Positions 16,566-23,241 of a DNA stretch of 34,891 bases are shown here, piece after piece. Position numbers and translations under genes: made by a program. Within the stretch, counting starts at the first letter, position 1. Every line of letters begins with the position of its first letter. The stretch is from the NCBI GenBank assembly GCA_964632995.1, contig CAZWDL010000076.1, positions 1-34,891 of the forward strand. Reading direction: 5' to 3'. Source of the DNA: CAZWDL01 sp964632995 (GTDB taxonomy: Bacteria > Bacteroidota > Bacteroidia > Chitinophagales > Saprospiraceae). The notes beneath the pieces were generated by a model. That model was not told the origin of the DNA, made no database searches, and was given only the letters and a program-made list of their open reading frames with translations.

Positions 16566-17544
16566 AGTTATTGTCACCAATTTTTAATTTTTCCTCCGAC
16601 CTTTTTTTCTCAATCTGTAATATGTTATTCTGAATATCTTTCATAATCCACTTTCCCCACCAACCGGCATAAAAATTAAAAGTCGTGTTCATTTTGAAAT
16701 GACTATATAGGTGCAAACGATTAAGTCCGTTCGGTAATTTTGTAAGTTCATATGTTCCATTTAGAACATCAAAATAATCACCGCCTATTACTACGTGTTC
16801 GTCCAAGGTTGTAGAAGGAATTTCGTGTGGATAAGCTTTTATATTGAAAACCATTTTTTCATTGTCCTTATATTCCGTTACTGTTTCGTGAAAGACAAGT
16901 CCTTTTGTGAATATAGCTTCTCTATATGCTCCAACTCCTTCAAAATCCAACTCCGCTTTTATTGGTCGAGGAAAACCTAGCATTCTTGTTAAATATCCTT
17001 TGTCTTGCTCTATTGGGATTTCCTTTACACGAGTTACATTGTCCCAAATTTTTTCGGCGGGGGCATCAATGTCAATGTATGTGTAGGCTTTGTATGTTCC
17101 AGGAATAGTTTCAATTAAACTTTCAACAGGACCAATAAACAGAGGTAAAAGAACTAAAATTGAAATGTTAAGCCTATCATTAGCTTTTCGAGTTTTTAAA
17201 TAACCACCGATTAGTCCACCGATTGAGGCAGCAATTAAAAAAACTGGCAATATCATAAGCCAACAAGCCCAACCTTCAATTGCAAGAGCAAGAGTTATTA
17301 TTAAGAATAGAAAAACAGGAATCCAAGGTGTAAAAACTTTATATGCTATGCTTTTTGCTTTTTCAGGAGTTGACAGGTAAACAGTCAATGCTCCAACAAT
17401 TGTCGGCAGTAAAAACAGGAACGTTACTGACATCACGGAAAATAATTCATTCCAAGTATCAATTCCGAAAAAGAGTCGAAGAATTACCGCATATAATGTC
17501 GGAATTCCAATTGCGATAAGTGTATTTTTTGTCGTTCTGTTCAT
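16564..17544 (-). CDS. Membrane protein with C-terminal SRPBCC-like domain, A+T-rich
   Basis: A 326-residue protein. Residues 1-150 contain four or five hydrophobic helices (FLFLLPTIVGALTVYL, WIPVFLFLIITLALAI, LMILPVFLIAASIGGLIGGY, NISILVLLPLFIGPV). Residues about 165-310 resemble an SRPBCC/START-like ligand-binding fold: YTYIDIDAPAEKIWDNVTRV is the classic first strand and helix, and GTYELTKLPNGLNRLHLYSHF a later strand pair. Base composition is clearly lower in G+C than every neighbour, with AAA/AAT/TTA codons common. This suggests recent transfer. It sits between a stop-codon hairpin and a TAAC-N6-GTTA inverted repeat next to a group II intron fragment, so it may be a mobile cassette. The ligand is unknown. 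Confidence 0.75.
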   Translation of the reverse strand: MNRTTKNTLIAIGIPTLYAVILRLFFGIDTWNELFSVMSVTFLFLLPTIVGALTVYLSTPEKAKSIAYKVFTPWIPVFLFLIITLALAIEGWACWLMILPVFLIAASIGGLIGGYLKTRKANDRLNISILVLLPLFIGPVESLIETIPGTYKAYTYIDIDAPAEKIWDNVTRVKEIPIEQDKGYLTRMLGFPRPIKAELDFEGVGAYREAIFTKGLVFHETVTEYKDNEKMVFNIKAYPHEIPSTTLDEHVVIGGDYFDVLNGTYELTKLPNGLNRLHLYSHFKMNTTFNFYAGWWGKWIMKDIQNNILQIEKKRSEEKLKIGDNN

Positions 17545-17581
17545 TTTTCAAATTGGTTGTAACGGCCAGGTTAGCCATTGT

Positions 17582-17735
17582 GTGTGTCCGGTATGGACAT
17601 CCATCGGTGTGAAGATACCGAAATTTCTAGAGGGTGAAAGTCCCTTGTGGGCAAGTCGCCAAAGCCCATTAGCAAGGGCGCTGCGGGCGACCGCAGGTCT
17701 GAAGGAAGCGGGACTGCAAAAGTCGGTGCCCATCT
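17582..17735 (+). mobile_element. 5' fragment of a bacterial group II intron
   Basis: The block opens with GTGTGTCCGGTATGGAC, the conserved 5' splice-site type start. It continues with AGGGTGAAAGTCCC, AGCAAGGGCG, a GCGGGCGACCGC stem and TCTGAAGGAAGCGGGACTGC, all hallmarks of domain I of mobile bacterial group II introns. Similarity stops near 17735. There is no intron-encoded reverse transcriptase, no domain V/VI and no 3' splice site, so this is a dead remnant. It begins 38 bases upstream of the SRPBCC gene start and immediately after a TAAC-N6-GTTA inverted repeat, and ends about 30 bases before the promoter of the first caspase gene. Confidence 0.8.
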
Positions 17736-17765
17736 GCCGCATCAATCTTTTCCAGGGAATATTGC

Positions 17766-17773
17766 TATTTTTG
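17766..17773 (+). promoter_or_regulatory. Candidate -7 box for the first caspase-FISUMP gene
   Basis: TATTTTTG matches TAnnTTTG exactly. Transcription would start near 17780, downstream of the first in-frame ATG (17778), so the ATG at 17805 is the supported start. It lies just past the intron remnant, so the remnant sits immediately 5' of this promoter. Confidence 0.45.
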
Positions 17774-17804
17774 AAATATGGTAGAACCCCAACTCATCAG
17801 CACC

Positions 17805-19154
17805 ATGAATACATACCTGTCTTTTGCCTTGTTTCTGTTTTTCGGTATCAGCCTGACCGCACAGGCCCAGCAAAACTACGCGCTCTTCTTCGCCATCAAC
17901 GAATACGACGAATGGCGGGACCTTCGACACCCCATCTCGGAAGCCGAAGAAATCGCCGCCGACCTTCGGCAGCACTACGGTTTTCAAACAGAGGTCGTTA
18001 GAAATGCCAACAAGCGAGAGATACTGCTCAAGTTGCAAGAGTACCGGCAACGTACCTACGCTTCGAATGCCCAGTTGCTGATCTTTTTTACCGGTCACGG
18101 TTATTTTATCGATGACACAGAAGAAGGCTTTATCATCCCTAGTAACGGGCAGCTTAGTGATCCCATCCAGGAATCCTACATCCCCCACTCGCGTCTGGAA
18201 AAAGCGGTGGATAATATTCCCTGTAAGCATATCCTGCTTTGCATCGACGCGTGCTTTTCCGGAACTTTTGATGAAGCTATTGCCTCAAGAGGCTCCTTGG
18301 GACAGCGTCCGAACCAGGGCAAGAATGAAAACGATCTGTTCATCCAGCGCAGTCTGCAATACCAGGGCCGGCAATACCTGACCTCCGGCGGCAAAGAGCA
18401 GACCCCTGACCGGTCAAAATTCGCCCTTCAACTCAAGCTGGCGCTGCGCACCTTCGGCGGAGCAGACGGTATACTTACCATAAACGAAATTGAAACCTAT
18501 CTGGAAAAGGTATACCCGATCCCTCGTTCCGGGTATTTCGGGGATCATGAGGGCGGTAATTTCTTATTCATCACCGGTGATCATGGTTCGGGAAGTGCTG
18601 TATCTACCCCGAATATTAAGCCCTCCAATTCTTCCCGTCCTGTGGATCCCAACGGAACTGCTTATAGCACCAAAAAATTCAATGGGCTGACCTGGACAAC
18701 CCAAAATTTGAATTATCCTATTCCAGGAGAATCGTGGTGTTATAAGGATGATTCGGCTTATTGTGAAAAATATGGCCGTTTGTATAGTTGGGAAGGGGCT
18801 AAAAAAGCTTGTGCGGCGCTGGGGCCTGGCTGGCGACTGCCCACCGACCAGGAATGGCGGGACCTGGCCAAGCGCTTCGGCGGCGCTGATAATGATGCTT
18901 CGGATGGTGGAAAGGCGGCTTACCAGGCAATGATTGAGGGCGGTAACAGCGGTTTCTCTGCGCGGCTAGGCGGTTACCGCTACTCCGATGGCGACTTCCT
19001 CGACCTTGGCGACGACGGCTACTACTGGAGCGCTACGGAGTACGATAGCGACCACGCGTGGCGCTACCTCTTCAACCGCAATAGCGGTAAGCTGAGCCGC
19101 GATTGGAACACTAAGTCCTACGGGCGTTCGTGTCGTTGCGTCCAGGGCTCTTGA
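17805..19154 (+). CDS. Secreted caspase-like peptidase with C-terminal FISUMP (C-lectin-like) domain, copy A
   Basis: A 449-residue exported protein. Residues 1-22 are a signal peptide ending LTAQAQ. The C14 caspase-like domain (about 24-255) has the catalytic His98 in FFTGHGYF and Cys150 in CIDACFSGTF. A short Ser/Pro linker (about 262-280) leads to a FISUMP domain (281-449) with FNGLTWTTQNLNY, GWRLPTDQEWRDLA, GYYWSATEY and the final SCRCVQGS. FISUMP domains have a C-type-lectin-like/FGE-like fold, which elsewhere serves as scaffold for DGR-diversified ligand binding. Residues 395-441 are hypervariable relative to copy B (see the variable-region entry). An ATG at 17778 is in frame but would place residues before the signal peptide and lies at the predicted transcript start. 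It is followed 187 bases later by the membrane caspase gene. Function as an exported, ligand-triggered protease is inference. Confidence 0.9.
   Translation: MNTYLSFALFLFFGISLTAQAQQNYALFFAINEYDEWRDLRHPISEAEEIAADLRQHYGFQTEVVRNANKREILLKLQEYRQRTYASNAQLLIFFTGHGYFIDDTEEGFIIPSNGQLSDPIQESYIPHSRLEKAVDNIPCKHILLCIDACFSGTFDEAIASRGSLGQRPNQGKNENDLFIQRSLQYQGRQYLTSGGKEQTPDRSKFALQLKLALRTFGGADGILTINEIETYLEKVYPIPRSGYFGDHEGGNFLFITGDHGSGSAVSTPNIKPSNSSRPVDPNGTAYSTKKFNGLTWTTQNLNYPIPGESWCYKDDSAYCEKYGRLYSWEGAKKACAALGPGWRLPTDQEWRDLAKRFGGADNDASDGGKAAYQAMIEGGNSGFSARLGGYRYSDGDFLDLGDDGYYWSATEYDSDHAWRYLFNRNSGKLSRDWNTKSYGRSCRCVQGS
18987..19142 (+). other. DGR-type variable region A (C-terminal coding part of caspase-FISUMP A)
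   Basis: Aligned without gaps to 22791-22946. Within 47 codons (395-441), 19 differ and 28 are identical at all three bases. All 24 substitutions in those codons are at first or second positions, and the third base is always C or T and shared. Examples (A/B): GAC/AGC, CTC/TTC, GAC/TAC, CAC/AGC, CGC/TAC, AGC/TTC. Each is explained by A-to-N change in AAC, AAT or ACT template codons. One extra change, GTC/GTA at 19142, also fits a template A. This is the adenine-specific pattern of diversity-generating retroelements. Confidence 0.85.
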
Positions 19155-19174
19155 CTATTTGTCTATTTGACTAT
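19151..19174 (+). repeat. Three tandem 8-base TTGACTAT units after variable region A
   Basis: Units read TTGACTAT, TTGTCTAT, TTGACTAT. The first contains the TGA stop codon. The same array, with all three units perfect, follows variable region B at 22955-22978. The gap 19155-19341 holds nothing else convincing apart from an A-run. Confidence 0.75.
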
Positions 19175-19341
19175 TTTCCGCTTCAAATTTTGCTCGGCCT
19201 TTTCGAAAAAAAAAGCAAGATCCGAATAGGGCCTTACACCAATTCATTTTGAAGTCTCAACCTATTCTGAATAGTTTAGCAAATTCCCGATTCATCAAAA
19301 ATCATTAATTTTCCCATTAAATAGCCAAACCATCATACTCC

Positions 19342-20583
19342 ATGCCGGAAGCCCCACAAAACGCCACCCGGGGATTTGCACACCAATCCCCTGAGACCGG
19401 AAGTACCTCACTCCCGCCCGGTCACTCCTGGCTCCTCGGCATCGGAATCAACGACTATCAGGCATTTCCCGATCTTCAAAATGCGGTCAGAGACATTCAG
19501 TCTATCGCTGCTCTGATGCAGGGTGCTTTCGATGTAGCACCGGAAAAAACTATTTTACTCTACAATGAAGATGCCACGCGGGAAAAGATCATCGCTACCC
19601 TGGACTGGCTGGTGCGCCAGGTACAGCCCGAAGACAAGCTTCTGATCTACTACTCCGGCCACGGTCACCTCGATACCTATACCGAAAAGGGCTACTGGAT
19701 CCCCCATAATGCCCAACGAGACAACACCGCCCACTATATCCGCAATTCCACTATCCGGGATTATATCGACGACATCCGCGCCCGGCACACTTTGCTGATC
19801 TCGGATTCCTGCTTTTCCGGTACCCTGCTGGTGCGGGGGACCTCCCGCTCCGGTGAAGTGCTGGACGAACTGGAAAGGCGTGCTTCCCGCTGGGTACTGT
19901 GCTCGGGCCGCAATGACGAAGAGGTGGCCGACGGGCCTCCCGGCGGGAACAGCCCCTTTACCGCCGGCATCCTGGAAGTGTTGCAACAGCACGGTCAGAA
20001 CGACGTACAGGTTTCGAAATTGGCCGACCAGGTCATCGAGATTACCCGTTCCAACTATCAACAGCTCCCGGAAGGAGCCCCGCTATTTGGAACCGGGCAT
20101 AAGGGAGGACAATATGTTTTCCGCAGGAAGGGAGAGGGAACGGTCAGATCAACGCCGGAAGCGGTTCCTCAACAGCTTCAGCTTCCAGCAACCGGTGCTA
20201 CTTCAAGAGGGCGAAGTGATATTTCCTTTAAGCGGATTGAGCGGGATCTTATCTTTCGGTGGGTGGGGCTGGTTTTTGCCTATATTGTGGTGATGGCTGT
20301 ATTGTTTTCCTTTATTGGTGTATCTTCAATGATAGGCCAATTGATTATGCCGCTAATACCTGTAATTTTTTATCTACCTCCTTTTATAGCCACCTACTAC
20401 GTTCGCTTGCCGTTAGGAACGCTCTGGATTTTAGCAGGCACTTACGGGTTAATCTTTTTCTACCTTCTTTACGAGTGGATTCGGAACGATCCCGAAATCG
20501 AAAATTGGTGGTTCTTTCCTGTTTTGATCCTTGGAGCCGCCCTCTATTATCTTCTTTTACCTAGAATTAACGGCAGAAAATAG
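19342..20583 (+). CDS. Caspase-like peptidase with C-terminal membrane segments
   Basis: A 413-residue protein without a signal peptide. A 25-residue polar N-terminus leads into a C14 caspase-like domain (about 28-260). It has LLGIGINDYQ as first strand, the catalytic His107 in YYSGHGHL and Cys157 in ISDSCFSGTL. SRWVLCSGRNDEEVADG and the NSPFTAGILEVL segment complete the core. After a linker, four hydrophobic helices follow (WVGLVFAYIVVMAVLF, LIMPLIPVIFYLPPFIATYYV, LWILAGTYGLIFFYLL, WFFPVLILGAALYYLLL), so the peptidase probably faces the cytoplasm from the inner membrane. It is more like cytosolic metacaspase-type proteins than the two exported fusions. It starts a tight operon: the next gene begins 5 bases after its stop and copy B 15 bases after that. 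Confidence 0.88.
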   Translation: MPEAPQNATRGFAHQSPETGSTSLPPGHSWLLGIGINDYQAFPDLQNAVRDIQSIAALMQGAFDVAPEKTILLYNEDATREKIIATLDWLVRQVQPEDKLLIYYSGHGHLDTYTEKGYWIPHNAQRDNTAHYIRNSTIRDYIDDIRARHTLLISDSCFSGTLLVRGTSRSGEVLDELERRASRWVLCSGRNDEEVADGPPGGNSPFTAGILEVLQQHGQNDVQVSKLADQVIEITRSNYQQLPEGAPLFGTGHKGGQYVFRRKGEGTVRSTPEAVPQQLQLPATGATSRGRSDISFKRIERDLIFRWVGLVFAYIVVMAVLFSFIGVSSMIGQLIMPLIPVIFYLPPFIATYYVRLPLGTLWILAGTYGLIFFYLLYEWIRNDPEIENWWFFPVLILGAALYYLLLPRINGRK

Positions 20584-20588
20584 CAGCT

Positions 20589-21578
20589 ATGAAATATTGG
20601 ATCATCTTGTTGATATGCACCATCGTTCCATTAGTGATCACCGCCCAGGAGGATCTCTCTGAAGACACTATTTTTTTCCAGGATCAGGCCCAGGTCTACC
20701 AGCGATGGCTGGAAAACTCCGGGTTGGGGGGTGTACTAAAAGTACATACCATCGAACTGGATACGAAAGGAGTGGATACACTATCGCTTTATCTGGCCTT
20801 TCATACCGATGATACGGACTTCATCATCAATGCCTGGGAGCAGTTGAAACAGGATTTTGAAAGCCGCAGTCCGCTTACCCTGGAACAACAACTCTTCTAT
20901 AAAATGATCCAACTCACGGAAATCGATGAGCGACAGGGCAATGTACAGCTTTACGACACATACGATCTAAGTGAACTACCCTGTTTTTTTGTTGGTGTCC
21001 AGTACTCGGAAAATGAAGTGGAGGTAGTGGAGAGCATCTGTAGATCCGAGATCAGAGATGTCTATATTCCGGCCAATAATCTTTCGGGATTGAAAAAAAA
21101 GACCGAAAGTACGATCCGAACTGTAAATCTGGATACCAAGCTGGAAGTATTTGCATCTATATTAAGGTTTGCCAAGCAGCGATTTAAGATCAATGACCAA
21201 CAGGAAGAGAATGAGTGTTTGGTGAAATCGGCACTCCGGGTTAGGGAAAAGGGTCAAGTACTTCGCTTCGAGGCGGATAACCTCTGCCGCCATGTTTTAT
21301 ACGGTGAATCGAATAGCCTTCTGGGGGCTATCTGTAAACGTCTGCCTATTTGCAATTGGAGCTCTATCAAGCGTGAACGGCTTTCCTTCATTATCACTGT
21401 TGATGAACAAGCCGCTTCAAACGCGCTCAAATTGACTTGCGAAATCGACGGCAAGTATAGCGATAGTTGGTTTTCCAGTAGTCGCGGGTCTTACAAACCT
21501 ATGGAGGGCGTGTTCGATGAGTACTTTGTACTATTTGCCGATATGTTTGCAGTGGAGCTTAAGGAGTGGTTTCATTAG
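20589..21578 (+). CDS. Exported protein of unknown function in the caspase operon
   Basis: A 329-residue protein with a clear signal peptide (YWIILLICTIVPLVITAQ, cleavage near residue 19). The mature protein is acidic and polar with no membrane helices. It contains several cysteines (ELPCFFVGVQ, ESICRSE, ENECLV, DNLCRH, AICKRLPICNW) that could form disulfides in the periplasm. No known domain is recognised. Tight spacing on both sides (5 and 15 bases) makes coexpression with both caspases very likely, so it may be a partner, inhibitor or substrate; this is inference from context only. Confidence 0.75.
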   Translation: MKYWIILLICTIVPLVITAQEDLSEDTIFFQDQAQVYQRWLENSGLGGVLKVHTIELDTKGVDTLSLYLAFHTDDTDFIINAWEQLKQDFESRSPLTLEQQLFYKMIQLTEIDERQGNVQLYDTYDLSELPCFFVGVQYSENEVEVVESICRSEIRDVYIPANNLSGLKKKTESTIRTVNLDTKLEVFASILRFAKQRFKINDQQEENECLVKSALRVREKGQVLRFEADNLCRHVLYGESNSLLGAICKRLPICNWSSIKRERLSFIITVDEQAASNALKLTCEIDGKYSDSWFSSSRGSYKPMEGVFDEYFVLFADMFAVELKEWFH

Positions 21579-21593
21579 AAAACTTTATGTAAA

Positions 21594-22958
21594 ATGCTGC
21601 GATTTTCTCCAATATTGTTCCTTTCAGCCATTGTCTTTCTTAGCCTGTCGGCCATTCTTCCAGCGGACACCAACCTAAGCCGCCCCGGCAAAGACTACGC
21701 CCTTTTCTTCGCTGTGGAGGATTACCGCCACTGGAATAACCTCAATAATCCAATCAGCGATGCGGAAGCCATTGCAGCCGAGCTGAAGACCAAGTACGGC
21801 TTTACCATCGAAATCGTCCGCAACCCCAGTAAGACGGAGATTTACGATAAGCTGGAACGCTACACCCAGCGCTCCTACGCAAGCGACGCTCAGTTACTCA
21901 TTTTCTTCACTGGCCACGGTCATTTCAGGGAGACTACCAAACAAGGCTATTTTATTCCCAAAGGAGGTCGTTCCCCGTATGATGATCGCTTCGGAGAATC
22001 CTACCTTTCTCACTCCATTTTGAACGACGTGGTTTCCGTTATTCCCTGTCCGCACATCCTCCTGGCCATTGATGCCTGTTACTCGGGGACTTTCGACCGG
22101 GCGATTGCCCTGGGAAAAGAATTCGGTAAACGCCCCGGTGCGAATAGCGGAGGACTGGCGGCCTGGGTCAGGGAGTCTATGCAGTACAATAGCAGGCTTT
22201 ACCTCACTTCGGGTGGTAAGCAGCGTACGTCGGATGGGGTAGACTATTCTCCGTTCACCAAATCGATGCTCAATGCTTTACGGAGTTACGGCGGCCGGGA
22301 CAATGACGGTATTCTTTCTTTCAGCGAGTTGCAGTCGTACATGCAAACCATTACCCCTATTCCCCGATCCGGCGAATTTGAGGGGCATGAGCCGGGCGGG
22401 AATTTCTTTTTTATTCGAGAAGATGCTGCTAAGGAAAAATTGCCCAGGGATCCGGATGGAAATGTCTATCCGGTGAAGAAATTTGCGGGGCTGACCTGGA
22501 CAACCCAAAATTTGAATTATCCTATTCCAGGAGAATCGTGGTGTTATGAGGATAATTCGGCTAATTGTGAAAAATATGGCCGGCTGTATACCTGGGAGGC
22601 TGCCAAACGGGCTTGCCGGGAGCTGGGCAACGGCTGGCGATTACCCACCGACCAGGAATGGCGGGATTTGGCCAAGCGCTTCGGCGGGGCGGATGATGAT
22701 GCTTCGGATGATGGGAAAGCGGCTTACCAGGCAATGATTGATGGCGGTAACAGCGGGTTCTCTGCGCGGCTAGGCGGTTACCGCTACTCCAATGGCAGCT
22801 TCTTCTACCTTGGCGGCTACGGCCTCTACTGGAGCGCTACGGAGTACGGTAGCGTCAGCGCGTGGTACTACCTCTTCTACCGCGATAGCGGTAAGCTGTT
22901 CCGCAATTGGGACGCTAAGTCCTTCGGGCATTCGTGTCGTTGCGTACAGGGCTCTTGA
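21594..22958 (+). CDS. Secreted caspase-like peptidase with C-terminal FISUMP (C-lectin-like) domain, copy B
   Basis: A 454-residue paralogue of the gene at 17805. The signal peptide spans about residues 1-25. The caspase domain has His108 in FFTGHGHF and Cys162 in AIDACYSGTF. The FISUMP domain begins at about residue 286 with DPDGNVYPVKKFAGLTWT. The caspase half is diverged from copy A, but the start of the FISUMP domain is nearly identical at the DNA level, including a 60-base exact match (22488-22547 versus 18684-18743). The last 47 codons before the tail carry the hypervariable pattern. It is the third gene of the operon beginning at 19342. Two such targets near each other suggest duplication, with continued diversification or gene conversion of the binding domain. 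Confidence 0.9.
   Translation: MLRFSPILFLSAIVFLSLSAILPADTNLSRPGKDYALFFAVEDYRHWNNLNNPISDAEAIAAELKTKYGFTIEIVRNPSKTEIYDKLERYTQRSYASDAQLLIFFTGHGHFRETTKQGYFIPKGGRSPYDDRFGESYLSHSILNDVVSVIPCPHILLAIDACYSGTFDRAIALGKEFGKRPGANSGGLAAWVRESMQYNSRLYLTSGGKQRTSDGVDYSPFTKSMLNALRSYGGRDNDGILSFSELQSYMQTITPIPRSGEFEGHEPGGNFFFIREDAAKEKLPRDPDGNVYPVKKFAGLTWTTQNLNYPIPGESWCYEDNSANCEKYGRLYTWEAAKRACRELGNGWRLPTDQEWRDLAKRFGGADDDASDDGKAAYQAMIDGGNSGFSARLGGYRYSNGSFFYLGGYGLYWSATEYGSVSAWYYLFYRDSGKLFRNWDAKSFGHSCRCVQGS
22791..22946 (+). other. DGR-type variable region B (C-terminal coding part of caspase-FISUMP B)
   Basis: Partner of 18987-19142. Variable residues (B numbering) run from N400 to H446, with aromatic and small residues (Y, F, L, S, G, V) where copy A has mostly D, N, H, R. 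Invariant codons such as the TGG-AGC-GCT-ACG-GAG-TAC core are identical to the base in both copies. Several template-type adenines in that core are unchanged in both copies, which may reflect structural constraint. Confidence 0.85.
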
Positions 22959-22978
22959 CTATTTGACTATTTGACTAT
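22955..22978 (+). repeat. Three perfect tandem TTGACTAT units after variable region B
   Basis: Three exact 8-base units in which the first contains the stop codon, followed by TTTTCGCG. The counterpart array lies at 19151-19174 after variable region A. Confidence 0.8.
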
Positions 22979-22993
22979 TTTCGCGCCTCGCAA

Positions 22994-23111
22994 ATTGTCC
23001 GAACCTGGATGGCCGGGATGAAAGGATGGCCAGGATCATTCTTCAGAAGCGGTCCGAGTCAGTGCTGCATCCCGGCCATCCCTCCATCCGGGTGATCCAG
23101 GTTCCGACAAT
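22994..23111. repeat. REP-like imperfect inverted repeat, 44-base arms
   Basis: The left arm (22994-23037) begins ATTGTCCGAACCTGGAT. The right arm (23068-23111) is its reverse complement with about seven mismatches over 44 bases, and the loop is 30 bases. Each arm is itself built from GGAT-containing subunits, reading on the other strand as spaced ATCC units. This resembles dispersed intergenic ATCCT-type repeats I associate with Bacteroidota genomes. The 283-base gap holds no convincing gene. Confidence 0.65.
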
Positions 23112-23241
23112 CTGGCAGAGCGGTCCACCAAAAACAAGAAATTCACACCAAAATACCCGAGAATTCGTATATTCAATCCTCTCAAGCAAAAAAGACAGCC
23201 CAATCCCATGCCCCGAGATGATCAGAAAGGACAAAGAGGAT

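Noticed and set aside
17582..17735. DGR reverse transcriptase or template RNA next to the caspase genes
   Set aside because: The conserved sequence matches domain I of a group II intron, encodes no RT and shares no sequence with the variable regions.
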